From assembly GCA_900546075.1 (NCBI GenBank), contig URBH01000002.1, positions 1-64,000 on the forward strand: a stretch of 64,000 bases of DNA, given 5' to 3'. Below the pieces are notes generated by a model. It had not been told where the DNA came from and ran no database searches. It saw only the letters and a list, made by a program, of their open reading frames with translations. Source of the DNA: an uncultured Eubacteriales bacterium (GTDB taxonomy: Bacteria; Bacillota; Clostridia; Oscillospirales; Oscillospiraceae). The position numbers and the translations under genes are program-made. Positions 48,090-56,413 of the stretch are shown here, in pieces; position 1 is the first letter of the stretch; each line of letters starts with the position of its first letter.

Positions 48090-48566
48090 ATGGCAAAAGA
48101 ATTTAAGATCACCAGTCTGCGTCTTGCCGACCTGGAAAAGGAACTGAATTACCTGAAAACCACCCGTGAGCGCGAAGTCGCCGCCATGATCGCCGAAGCC
48201 CGCTCCTACGGCGACTTGTCCGAAAACTCCGAGTACGATGCCGCCAAGAACGAGCAGGCCAAGCTCTACGGCCGTATTGCTGAGATTGAGGACGTTCTGT
48301 CCCACGCCGTCATCATTGAGGACGAGAACGAAGCCAACGGCCGGGTGGGTCTGGGCTGCACCGTGGTAGTCGAGGACGAGCACGGCAAGCAGACCGAGTA
48401 CCGCATCACCGGTTCTCAGGAGGCCAACCCCATGGAGTTCAAGCTTTCCGACGACTCCCCCTTCGGCCGCGCCGTGGTTGGCAAGGCCGCAGGCGAGACC
48501 TTCACCGTCAACGCCCCCGCCGGCTCCTTCACCATGAAGGTGGTCAGCGTTTCCCGTGAGGGCTGA
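48090..48566 (+). CDS. greA: Transcription elongation factor GreA
   Basis: 158 residues, the canonical length. N-terminal coiled coil with RSYGDLSENSEYDAAKNEQA (the conserved tip that reaches the polymerase active centre) and C-terminal globular domain ending FTMKVVSVSREG. It stimulates RNA cleavage in backtracked polymerase. Start at ATG of MAKEFKI; upstream TTG and ATG two codons earlier have no better signal. Four bases before lysS. Confidence 0.97.
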   Translation: MAKEFKITSLRLADLEKELNYLKTTREREVAAMIAEARSYGDLSENSEYDAAKNEQAKLYGRIAEIEDVLSHAVIIEDENEANGRVGLGCTVVVEDEHGKQTEYRITGSQEANPMEFKLSDDSPFGRAVVGKAAGETFTVNAPAGSFTMKVVSVSREG

Positions 48567-48569
48567 GCC

Positions 48570-50063
48570 ATGGCAAAGTTTATACCGCAGCCGGAGCTGT
48601 CTCTGAATGACCAGATGCAGATCCGGCGGGAAAAGCTGGCGGCGCTTCAGGCCGAGGGGCGCGACCCCTTCATCCAGACGAAATTCGATTTCAATGCCGA
48701 TTCCGCTGCCATCAAGGCCGACTACGAAGCCTTCGAGGGCAAGACCGTCAAGGTCGCGGGACGTCTGATGAGCAAGCGCGGTCAGGGCAAGGTCATGTTC
48801 TGCGATCTGCAGGACCGCGCCGGCCGCATCCAGATCTTCGTGAAGATCGACGAGCTGGGCGAGGAAGAATACAACCGCTTCAAAAAGTACGACATCGGCG
48901 ACATCGTCGGCGTGGAGGGCGAGGTCTTCAAGACGAAGACCGAGGAAATTTCCATCCGCGCCAAGGTCGTCACCCTGCTGAGCAAGTCTCTGCTGCCCCT
49001 GCCCAACAAGTTCCACGGCCTGACCGACAAGGAAGCCCGTTTCCGTCAGCGCTATGTTGACCTGATGGTGAACCCCGAGGTCAAGCGGAATTTTGTCATC
49101 CGCTCCAAGTTCATCAAGCACCTGCGCAACTATCTGGACAGCATGGGCTACATTGAAGTGGAGACCCCCGTGCTGAACACCATTGCCGGCGGCGCTGCCG
49201 CCCGTCCCTTCGTCACTCACCACAACACGCTGGATATCGATATGTACATGCGCATCGCCACGGAGCTGCCCCTGAAGCGGCTGATCGTCGGCGGCATGGA
49301 TCGGGTGTACGAGGTCGGCCGCATTTTCCGCAACGAAGGCATGGACCCCAAGCACAACCCGGAGTTCACCACCGTGGAGCTGTACCAGGCCTACGCCGAT
49401 TTCCACGACATGATGGACATTGCCGAGGGCATCTACACCACCTTCGCCAAGGAGGTTATGGGCAGCTACGAGCTGGAATGGATGGGCGAGAAGATCGACC
49501 TGACCCCCGGCTGGCCCCGGCTGACCATGGTGGAAGCGGTCAAGAAGTACGTAGGCGTTGACTTTGGCGCCATCACCGACGACGCCGAGGCCGTAGCCGC
49601 CGCCAAGGCCGTGGGTGTTGAGCTGGCCGACGCCGCCGAGAAGACCTGGGGCAACGCCCTGTATGCCTGCTTCGACCAGAAGGTCGAGGAGCATCTGGTG
49701 CAGCCCACCTTCATCACCATGTACCCGGTGGAGGTCTCCCCTCTGACCAAGAGGTCCCCGGAAGATCCCCGTCTGACGGAGCGCTTCGAGTTCTTCATCA
49801 ACCGCAGCGAGATGGGCAACGCCTATTCCGAGCTGAACGACCCCATTGACCAGCGGGAGCGCTTCATGAAGCAGGTCGAGCAGCGCGAGCGGGGCGACGA
49901 CGAGACGGAGATGCTGGACGAGGATTTCCTGACCGCGCTGGAATACGGCATGCCCCCCACAGGCGGCATGGGCATGGGCATCGACCGCGCCGTCATGCTC
50001 TTCACCGGCGCCGATACCATTCGGGAGGTTATTTTGTTCCCCACTATGAAGCCCCAAGACTAA
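48570..50063 (+). CDS. lysS: Lysyl-tRNA synthetase, class II
   Basis: 497 residues. N-terminal OB-fold anticodon-binding domain (GRLMSKRGQGKVMFCDLQDRAGRIQIFV), class II motif 2 with RIFRNEGMDPKHNPEFTTVE and motif 3 GMPPTGGMGMGIDRAVMLF. It charges lysine onto tRNA-Lys. Co-transcribed with greA, a common pairing in Firmicutes. The mobile element begins right after its stop. Confidence 0.98.
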   Translation: MAKFIPQPELSLNDQMQIRREKLAALQAEGRDPFIQTKFDFNADSAAIKADYEAFEGKTVKVAGRLMSKRGQGKVMFCDLQDRAGRIQIFVKIDELGEEEYNRFKKYDIGDIVGVEGEVFKTKTEEISIRAKVVTLLSKSLLPLPNKFHGLTDKEARFRQRYVDLMVNPEVKRNFVIRSKFIKHLRNYLDSMGYIEVETPVLNTIAGGAAARPFVTHHNTLDIDMYMRIATELPLKRLIVGGMDRVYEVGRIFRNEGMDPKHNPEFTTVELYQAYADFHDMMDIAEGIYTTFAKEVMGSYELEWMGEKIDLTPGWPRLTMVEAVKKYVGVDFGAITDDAEAVAAAKAVGVELADAAEKTWGNALYACFDQKVEEHLVQPTFITMYPVEVSPLTKRSPEDPRLTERFEFFINRSEMGNAYSELNDPIDQRERFMKQVEQRERGDDETEMLDEDFLTALEYGMPPTGGMGMGIDRAVMLFTGADTIREVILFPTMKPQD

Positions 50064-50304
50064 AAAGTCATTGCGCTGCAATAACTTTTGCCCTCATATT
50101 CTTCAGTTGACAACAAATTGACAACAATTTCGTATATCAATACGAAGTGATGTGACGCAGGATGAAGTTTTGTTAGACCCCAGCGCAAAACAGCATGTAT
50201 CATTTGAGGACACTTTCTGTACGAATTTCCAGAAAGTGTCCTTTTCTTTTTGCAGGTTGCAGCATCTGTCTTGACAAATTCCAATTTGAAAGGATTTTGA
50301 ACGA
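50064..50304. other. Left boundary of the ICE, candidate attachment region
   Basis: Just after lysS: an 11-bp tandem repeat (ttgacaacaaa 50107-50117, ttgacaacaat 50118-50128) followed by a perfect 7-bp inverted repeat TTCGTAT-atca-ATACGAA (50129-50146). These resemble integrase arm repeats and core site. A strong terminator lies at 50208-50251. No gene is seen. Confidence 0.5.
50208..50251 (+). terminator. Terminator at the ICE edge
   Basis: 12-bp perfect stem GGACACTTTCTG / CAGAAAGTGTCC (50208-50219, 50230-50241) followed by TTTTCTTTTT. Confidence 0.85.
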
Positions 50305-50577
50305 ATGATCAGTGAACAGACAAAAGAATACTTTGAACTTGGAAAGCGAAACGATGTTCGTGAGCATGCAAAGAGGCTGCGCCGGCAATTTCTAAGGTAT
50401 AAAGACGCGGAGATTGTTTACAGCATCCACCATAAGAAGCTTCTGGAGATGGCCAACAAAGCAGGCGCTATTTATCGTATCGATGGCACTGTGCTGATTA
50501 ACCGGGATATCTTCGATCAGTATCTGGAGCAGTTTCACGAGCCCAGTACCCTTACGCAAGCGGAGGAAAAACAATGA
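50305..50577 (+). CDS. DUF6462-like excisionase-type HTH protein
   Basis: 90 residues, charged, with an HTH-like central part YSIHHKKLLEMANKAGAIYRIDGTVLINRDIFDQYLEQF. Such small proteins occur at the head of Clostridial ICEs and are thought to act as excisionases or regulators, bending the att site or controlling transcription. It overlaps the next gene by 4 bases. The call rests on family pattern and position. Confidence 0.7.
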   Translation: MISEQTKEYFELGKRNDVREHAKRLRRQFLRYKDAEIVYSIHHKKLLEMANKAGAIYRIDGTVLINRDIFDQYLEQFHEPSTLTQAEEKQ

Positions 50578-51086
50578 GCGGGAACCTGTGGATGTTTTCT
50601 GATAAGCTGGATGATGAGGATATTGAGATCATGAAGCATGAGTTTATCACCTACTATCAAGGCGCAGATTATTACGGTTTGGGCTTGAAGATGTTCACCA
50701 GATTGGCTCACGAAGCAGGCGCTGTCTACAAGATAGGCAAGAAGGTACTAATCCGCCGTACTATCTTTGATGAATACCTTCGGCAGCAGTATCATATTGA
50801 GCAAATGGCGTCGCTTGCCGCCGATGGAAAAGAGGCGTCCACAAGGCAGGGAACGCTTGTACTGGACACCGATAGCGGTCGCATGAACATTCGGTTTGGC
50901 TTAAATGACTACTACGGTTTTCTCTCCTGCGGAACGCGAATGGAAGTGCGGGTAGACGGAGAATGGATCCCGACACGGCTTGAGATGGCTGACAACTGGA
51001 TCCTGATTGGTATTGAAACAAAAGATATCACCGGCCTGACAGTCAGAATCAAAAAGCGATGCAGCAACAAATGCAACTATGCATAG
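50574..51086 (+). CDS. DUF6462 plus DUF5348 fusion protein
   Basis: 170 residues. N-terminal half repeats the excisionase-type motif (KMFTRLAHEAGAVYKIGKKVLIRRTIFDEYLRQQYHIEQM); the C-terminal half is a DUF5348-like module (TLVLDTDSGRMNIRFGLNDYYGFLSCGTRMEVRVDGEWIPTRLEMADNWILIG). The latter is a small beta domain of unknown function common in Clostridial conjugative elements. A paralogue of it stands alone at 51282. Basic C-terminus (RIKKRCSNKCN). Confidence 0.7.
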   Translation: MSGNLWMFSDKLDDEDIEIMKHEFITYYQGADYYGLGLKMFTRLAHEAGAVYKIGKKVLIRRTIFDEYLRQQYHIEQMASLAADGKEASTRQGTLVLDTDSGRMNIRFGLNDYYGFLSCGTRMEVRVDGEWIPTRLEMADNWILIGIETKDITGLTVRIKKRCSNKCNYA

Positions 51087-51222
51087 CTGTGTACTCCGGG
51101 AAGTCCGATTCTTAACTTCTCCCACATTGGAGGTGATAATTTCTCATTTGCTCGGAGCATCCGAATAGCTCCACATAATTTGATATAGCGCAACTTTCCA
51201 AATCCTGCCACACAGGATGGGA

Positions 51223-51259
51223 CCCCGGACGGTTTCTGTCACACCGTTCGGGGCCTTTT
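51223..51259 (+). terminator. Terminator in the ICE leader
   Basis: 11-pair stem CCCCGGACGGT / ACCGTTCGGGG with one G-T pair, followed by CCTTTTAG; it lies between the fusion gene and the stand-alone DUF5348 gene. Confidence 0.7.
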
Positions 51260-51281
51260 AGCATAGTGACATATTCGGATT

Positions 51282-51494
51282 ATGAAAATAGGAACATTGG
51301 TGCCGCAGCGAGACACAGGCCGGATGGACATTCGCTTCTCTCCCAATAACTATTACGGAGGATTGCATTGCGGTGAAACCTTAGATGTAAAGATCAATGG
51401 GAGATGGGTTTCCACTCGTATTGAAATGGGAAACGATTGGTATCTCGTCGGCGTCGATACGGATGATCTCGTCGGTTTGATCGTCCGAATCTAA
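51282..51494 (+). CDS. Stand-alone DUF5348 protein
   Basis: 70 residues closely related to the C-terminal half of the previous gene (PQRDTGRMDIRFSPNNYYGGLHCGETLDVKINGRWVSTRIEMGNDWYLVGVDTDDLVGLIVRI). Function unknown. The start is uncertain by a few codons. It lies after a terminator, so it may have its own promoter. Confidence 0.65.
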   Translation: MKIGTLVPQRDTGRMDIRFSPNNYYGGLHCGETLDVKINGRWVSTRIEMGNDWYLVGVDTDDLVGLIVRI

Positions 51495-51557
51495 AAGCAT
51501 AACTGGCCAGTAGGAGCATCCTGCTGGCCTTTTCTATTTCACAGGGAGGAAAGCAAC

Positions 51558-52631
51558 ATGAAGTGTCTGCGCAAATATCAGTGGGTCAAGCTGCCCAGAG
51601 ATATTCCGGATATGGGAAAAGGGCTGATGGCCTACTGGGCCATGCTTGCCTTCCGCGCAGCCTTCCGCAAGGGCAATGCCAGTTACTGCGGCCACAGCAA
51701 TCCCGTAGCACCCGGAATGTGGGCGGGTGGTGTTGTCGGTCTCAAGAGTATTCTGGGTGTCAGGAGCCGTACCAAGGCGCTGCAGATACTCGGCGAGCTT
51801 TCCTCCCTTGGCTTTCTGAAATACTCTCTTGACAGCCAGACAAAAAAGCTGACCTATGAGATCACCGATTGGGTGGTTAAGTGTTCCGGGGCTGAATGTA
51901 TGTCCGGGACCGTTTACGCTTCCACAGGGTATGGTTTTCTATGCCTGCCGCGGAACATTACGCAGCGGCTGGCAAACGCTAAGAGAGTTTTCGATGAAGC
52001 GGATGCATGGCTTGATCTGTGGTGTCATACCACCTATGAGGACTATGGGAACGCCTTCTCGTTTCTTGCACCTGTCGTGCAATACGGTAGATTCGGGAGC
52101 GTCCTGACTTTGGAAACGCTGGGAGAGCGTTGGGGCTGGGAGAAAACAAAGGTATGGAGGTTCTTCAAAAAGCATGGGGATGTCTTTTCTCTGTACCGGC
52201 TGCCCAGTTCCTATGGCTGTCTCGTGTTTAACGCTTCCTACCCGACCGGAGCTGATATTCAGCTTCCGGAGCAGGAGATAGTTATGCGTATTTTGCGTAA
52301 AATACTTATTTGCTCAGCTTATAAGTGCAAGGGCGGCAGTGAGAACCTACGTGTAAATCACATGGTTGCATGGTATAGCAGAGCGGTCATTTTGTCTCAG
52401 CAGATGCAACCTGTCCCTGAGATTTCAGAATGCCGCGTTGCGCTTTCTGACCCCATAACGCGCGCGTATCTTTCTCATGGTTGGAACTGTGAGCATTGTA
52501 GGAACTACCATTATGCCTGCCCGGGTACGTTAGAGGGAACCCCCTGCTTTTTCCGTTCTGGGCATGAAATCAGAGGACCATGTACACAAGTTGAAAACCA
52601 CAATTACAACAACGAGGAGATTTTGCCATGA
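51558..52631 (+). CDS. ICE hypothetical protein
   Basis: 357 residues with a Cys/His-containing C-terminus (HGWNCEHCRNYHYACPGTLEGTPCFFRSGHEIRGPC) that looks metal-binding. The N-terminal region (LPRDIPDMGKGLMAYWAMLAFRAAFRKG) and central SVLTLETLGERWGWEKTKVWRFFKKHGDVF (HTH-like) suggest a DNA-binding or replication-related protein. I do not recognise a family. Good ribosome-binding site (GGGAGGAAAG). It overlaps the next gene by 4 bases. Confidence 0.6.
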   Translation: MKCLRKYQWVKLPRDIPDMGKGLMAYWAMLAFRAAFRKGNASYCGHSNPVAPGMWAGGVVGLKSILGVRSRTKALQILGELSSLGFLKYSLDSQTKKLTYEITDWVVKCSGAECMSGTVYASTGYGFLCLPRNITQRLANAKRVFDEADAWLDLWCHTTYEDYGNAFSFLAPVVQYGRFGSVLTLETLGERWGWEKTKVWRFFKKHGDVFSLYRLPSSYGCLVFNASYPTGADIQLPEQEIVMRILRKILICSAYKCKGGSENLRVNHMVAWYSRAVILSQQMQPVPEISECRVALSDPITRAYLSHGWNCEHCRNYHYACPGTLEGTPCFFRSGHEIRGPCTQVENHNYNNEEILP

Positions 52632-53254
52632 AAAGTAAAAAGCCGTCACTATACGATGCACAGGAGGAGCAGATTCAGCTGCAATCTGCCTCCTTTGTAG
52701 ATTTCCTGACACGGAAAGGTGTCCTTGAAGATCATAACATCGACAACGAGCGTGTCCGGAAGGCCAAAAAGGATACTGCACAGAGAGCATATCACAATAC
52801 CGAGGTCTTGCTGAGCCAGTATCGTCTGATTATCTGGGTATTGGAATGCATCCCCGGAGAACTGTCCGATGAGCTGGAAGTCCCTGTACATGACATCGAT
52901 GCTCTGGCGGAGAAAATCGATATCCAGACCTCCCTTGAAAATGCGCGGATCGAAAGTCGGGTAAATGCCATGATGAAGACCCGATATCTGGTAGATCGCA
53001 TCCATGAAGCTCTTGCGGTTATCCGGAAGAAACCCGGCAACGGAGAAGATCTGTACTCCGTCCTTTATACGACATATCTTGACCCTGTTGAGAGAAAACA
53101 TGAAGAAATCCTCAAAGAGCTTCGCATGACGTCAAGAACCTATTACCGCTTACGAAGGGAAGCCATCACAATCATGTCCATTCGGCTGTGGTCTGCCCCT
53201 TCCGGGGAAACTGCCTCGTGGCTTGAAGTCCTCACTATCCTCGAAGAGATGTAA
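52628..53254 (+). CDS. ICE regulatory protein with sigma-like HTH end
   Basis: 208 residues, helical. The C-terminus (RKHEEILKELRMTSRTYYRLRREAITIMSIRLW) has the pattern of ArpU/sigma-region-4-type regulators, and the N-terminal half is acidic and helical. This is a plausible activator of the downstream transfer genes. Coupled to the upstream gene by overlap. Confidence 0.65.
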   Translation: MKSKKPSLYDAQEEQIQLQSASFVDFLTRKGVLEDHNIDNERVRKAKKDTAQRAYHNTEVLLSQYRLIIWVLECIPGELSDELEVPVHDIDALAEKIDIQTSLENARIESRVNAMMKTRYLVDRIHEALAVIRKKPGNGEDLYSVLYTTYLDPVERKHEEILKELRMTSRTYYRLRREAITIMSIRLWSAPSGETASWLEVLTILEEM

Positions 53255-53331
53255 AAGATGGGATGACAAACGGGATGAAACATGCGAAAACATTTTGGCA
53301 GGTCTTTGCTGATGACTAGAGAATGGCAATG

Positions 53332-53340
53332 TGATATAAT
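53332..53340 (+). promoter_or_regulatory. Extended -10 promoter ahead of the transfer operon
   Basis: TGA-TATAAT at 53332-53340 has no convincing -35 box. About 110 bases before the pilin-like gene and followed by a short hairpin around 53372-53411. Confidence 0.55.
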
Positions 53341-53450
53341 CTTATCGTCCAAAGTGGACGAAACGATCAGGCACTGTTTTGAGAGCTGATTCTGGCTCCT
53401 CAGAATGGTGCCTTTTGTCGTTTCATCACCAAGAAAGGAGGAAGTAGCAC

Positions 53451-53810
53451 ATGGTTAAACAGATTACCAGAGGCAAAGACATCGCCAGAAACACCTACTG
53501 GTCCGCAGTTGGTATGACCGCGGCTACCATGCTGGCAGTCCAGCCCGTTTTCGCAGACACCATCTGGGATCGTTTCTCTACGATCCTGAAGGATGTTTAC
53601 GGTCAGGTCGTTGCCATCAGCACCATCGTTGCCGTCACAGTCGCAGCCATTGCACTGCTGATCCGCATGATTTCCCGCAATCAGCGAGCCGTTGAAGAAG
53701 CTACCAGCTGGCTGAAGCGCATCGTCGTGACCTGGATCATCCTGAACTCTCTGGGCTTCGTTGTAGCCTACCTGCAGCCCTTGATTCAGGGCGGCAGTTA
53801 CTCCGGCTAG
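53451..53810 (+). CDS. Pilin-like conjugal membrane protein (TrbC/VirB2-like)
   Basis: 119 residues. Signal peptide-like start (YWSAVGMTAATMLAVQPVFADT), then two hydrophobic helices (VAISTIVAVTVAAIALLI, TWIILNSLGFVVAYL). Small two-helix proteins ahead of TrbL in Clostridial ICEs are the VirB2-like pilin subunits. GGAGG lies 6-10 bases before the ATG. First gene of the transfer block. Confidence 0.75.
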   Translation: MVKQITRGKDIARNTYWSAVGMTAATMLAVQPVFADTIWDRFSTILKDVYGQVVAISTIVAVTVAAIALLIRMISRNQRAVEEATSWLKRIVVTWIILNSLGFVVAYLQPLIQGGSYSG

Positions 53811-53845
53811 GCGAGGCATAGGGAATATCCAGACTTACCAAGGAG

Positions 53846-56347
53846 GTGATACCCATACTAGACTGGATATTCGAGGGTATCGTCAATTGGGTGGCAAGTG
53901 TCGTCTCCCAGCTGTTTGACGCGGTGTCCGGGCTGTTCCTTGAAGCGCTCGGTACCGATATGACGGCGATGGAAGAATACTTCCCCTTCGTCACCAAGGC
54001 CTACGATGTCATGCAGGTAACAGCATGGGCAATCTTAATTCTGATTACCATATGGCAGCTGTTTCGAGCATTCGGAGGGCCTATTACAGAAGCCGAAAAC
54101 CCTTGGCATCTGCTGGTCCGGAGTTCTGTCTACGGCCTTCTGATTGGCTACGCCAAACCCATTTTCTCCCTGTGCCTGAACATTGCGCGGGCGCCCTATA
54201 CAACCCTTATGGAGTTATCCATGACCGCAGAGGATTTCACCTTTGCGGGCGTGGAGCAAACCCTCACCAATGGCCTGTTGACGATTGTGTCAGCTGCAAC
54301 CGTTGTCGGTCTGATCCTGATCCTCATTCTGGAAATCGCTCTGGGCTGGAACTACTTCAAGCTCCTGCTGGAAACTGTAGAACGGTACATCGTTGTTGGT
54401 GTTCTGTGCTATACCTCACCTCTCGCCTTTTCTATGGGCGGCTCCAAAACCACGAGTACCGTGTTCAAATCCTGGTGCAGAATGGTTGGTTCCCAACTGC
54501 TGCTCCTTGTCATGAACGTCTGGTTCCTTCGTGGTTTTGCCTCGTCCATGGGACAGTTCATCGCAAACGGTGGTGCGCTGACCACCGGTAAAGGAAGCAT
54601 TTTCCTGTGGATGTTCTGCGCACTGGCTTATCTGAAGTGCGCCCAGCGATTCGACAGCTATCTGGCCTCCATCGGCTTGAATGTGGCGCAGACCGGGTCC
54701 AGCATGGGCATGGAACTGATGATGGCTGCCAGAGTCATCTCCGGGGCAGGCAGCAGTGTTCGCAGCGCGGGCAGTGTCTTCGGCCGGGGCGGAAATGCCG
54801 CTGCTACCGGAACCGGTGCTGCCGCAAATGGCTTTGCCTCCGGTTTCGCTTCCAGATTCAGCCCCAACTCCTATGTCCGTGATGCCGTTGTAGAAGGTGG
54901 CTCCCGCATGGGCTTCAATGGCGGTGCCGGATTCGTTGGCCGCGCCTTCGGTGGTATCGCCGCCCGGAATGGTGCTACCCTGAATGGGAACTCCATTTCC
55001 TCTGTAGCGGCCAGAGCGCCCAGCACTTCCGGCACGATTGCCGGTGATATAGCGGACAGGAGCCTTGGCAACTATATGCCCCAGATGCAGGGATTCCAGC
55101 TTCAGGGAACGCAAATCACAGGAGGCCATATCAGTACGACCGCAGTTTCCGCGGATGGCAAATCGGCTTCTTTGGATATGTTCAACGCCTCTCAGTTTGA
55201 AAAGCCAGAAGTTCCCCACAGCGTGGTTACTGCGGCGGATGGAAGCCAGTGGTATCAGATGGCCAGCGGCGAGGGCCGCGGCGCCTTTTACGATGTACCC
55301 ACCTTCCATGGTGTTGGAGCAGATATCCCCAACACAGCAGCAGGTGATGGCGTGTCCGGAGCATCTCAGCCCGGCGAAAGCGGCCAGAGCTTCGGCGAGA
55401 CGCTTACCCACGATGGCGTTGAAGGCCATCCCGGCATGGTGACTTACCCCGGCGCAGCAGACGGAATTGGTGCAGCGGATACCCCGGCTCCGGAGAGTAC
55501 CCTGCTTACAGGAGTTGCCGCATCCCCTGTGGGCGGAGGAGATCAACCGCCCATTGGATACGGCAACGGCGCTCCCTCCGTGGATACCGTTTACGGCAAC
55601 GCCCCCGAAGCACAACACTTTGGTGCTGCATATGCGGGTGGCTTTGGCGAGTCTCCCCAGAACGGCGCTCAATTTGCAGATCATGGAGAAAACGTTGGTC
55701 AGGGATTCTATTCCGAGGCGCCCCTTGTGGCAGCAACCTTCCCCAGCGCACCGGAGGGTACTTCCCTGCGCACCGTGGGCGACGGCGTTATCGAAGCCAG
55801 TTCCCCGGATGGAGGCAACACGCTCTGGTACAACAGCGCCTATTATCAGGAACCCGATGCGCCCCACAGCGTCATGCAGTCTTCCAACGGTGTGGATTGG
55901 TATGCCATGCAGCAGCAGGGCAACATTCCCCAGTTTGAAGTTGGCGAGGCCGCAGCTGCTTATAATCAGGCGGCATTCCAGAACTTTATGCCCGGTTATG
56001 ATCTTCCTGTTTCTCAGGTTGATGGCACACACCGTCAGGACGGCTACTTTGAAGTCCGGCACGAGGATGGCTCTGGCACGAAGTTCTATGATATCGCCAG
56101 ATATGCCGCACCTCGTGGTGACTATCAGGTCTTCGAGGATTCCCGCGGCAGTCAGTGGTACGCAATTCAGGGCGATGCCGCTGTCGACCGCAAACCCGTC
56201 TACGAGAACGGTAAGCCTGTCTATGACAACGGAAAACTCCGCACGACCAATGTGGAAACCATTCGTTACAAGCAGACGCCCACCCGATTCGCTGAGCCTG
56301 AAAAGCGCGGAGATATCGAACGAAAGCCCCCAAAAAGAAAAATGTAA
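53846..56347 (+). CDS. TrbL/VirB6-like conjugation channel protein with long C-terminal tail
   Basis: About 833 residues. Six to seven membrane helices in the first 290 residues (WVASVVSQLFDAVSGLFLEAL, AWAILILITIWQLF, LTIVSAATVVGLILILILEIALGW, LLLLVMNVWFLRGFASSM) then a long Ala/Gly/Ser-rich linker, then three degenerate repeats of a domain with HSVxxAADGSxWY (about nt 55137-55310, 55771-55940 and 56022-56200). TrbL forms the inner-membrane channel. The start is unclear: GTG at 53846 overlaps the GGAGG, and an ATA codon follows nine bases later in the position where homologues would have ATG. Confidence 0.85.
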   Translation: MIPILDWIFEGIVNWVASVVSQLFDAVSGLFLEALGTDMTAMEEYFPFVTKAYDVMQVTAWAILILITIWQLFRAFGGPITEAENPWHLLVRSSVYGLLIGYAKPIFSLCLNIARAPYTTLMELSMTAEDFTFAGVEQTLTNGLLTIVSAATVVGLILILILEIALGWNYFKLLLETVERYIVVGVLCYTSPLAFSMGGSKTTSTVFKSWCRMVGSQLLLLVMNVWFLRGFASSMGQFIANGGALTTGKGSIFLWMFCALAYLKCAQRFDSYLASIGLNVAQTGSSMGMELMMAARVISGAGSSVRSAGSVFGRGGNAAATGTGAAANGFASGFASRFSPNSYVRDAVVEGGSRMGFNGGAGFVGRAFGGIAARNGATLNGNSISSVAARAPSTSGTIAGDIADRSLGNYMPQMQGFQLQGTQITGGHISTTAVSADGKSASLDMFNASQFEKPEVPHSVVTAADGSQWYQMASGEGRGAFYDVPTFHGVGADIPNTAAGDGVSGASQPGESGQSFGETLTHDGVEGHPGMVTYPGAADGIGAADTPAPESTLLTGVAASPVGGGDQPPIGYGNGAPSVDTVYGNAPEAQHFGAAYAGGFGESPQNGAQFADHGENVGQGFYSEAPLVAATFPSAPEGTSLRTVGDGVIEASSPDGGNTLWYNSAYYQEPDAPHSVMQSSNGVDWYAMQQQGNIPQFEVGEAAAAYNQAAFQNFMPGYDLPVSQVDGTHRQDGYFEVRHEDGSGTKFYDIARYAAPRGDYQVFEDSRGSQWYAIQGDAAVDRKPVYENGKPVYDNGKLRTTNVETIRYKQTPTRFAEPEKRGDIERKPPKRKM

Positions 56348-56413
56348 CCAGATGGCCATGGTTGTGAATCTCACGATCATGGCCTTTTTTCATTCCAAAA
56401 CGGAGGTGATTCC

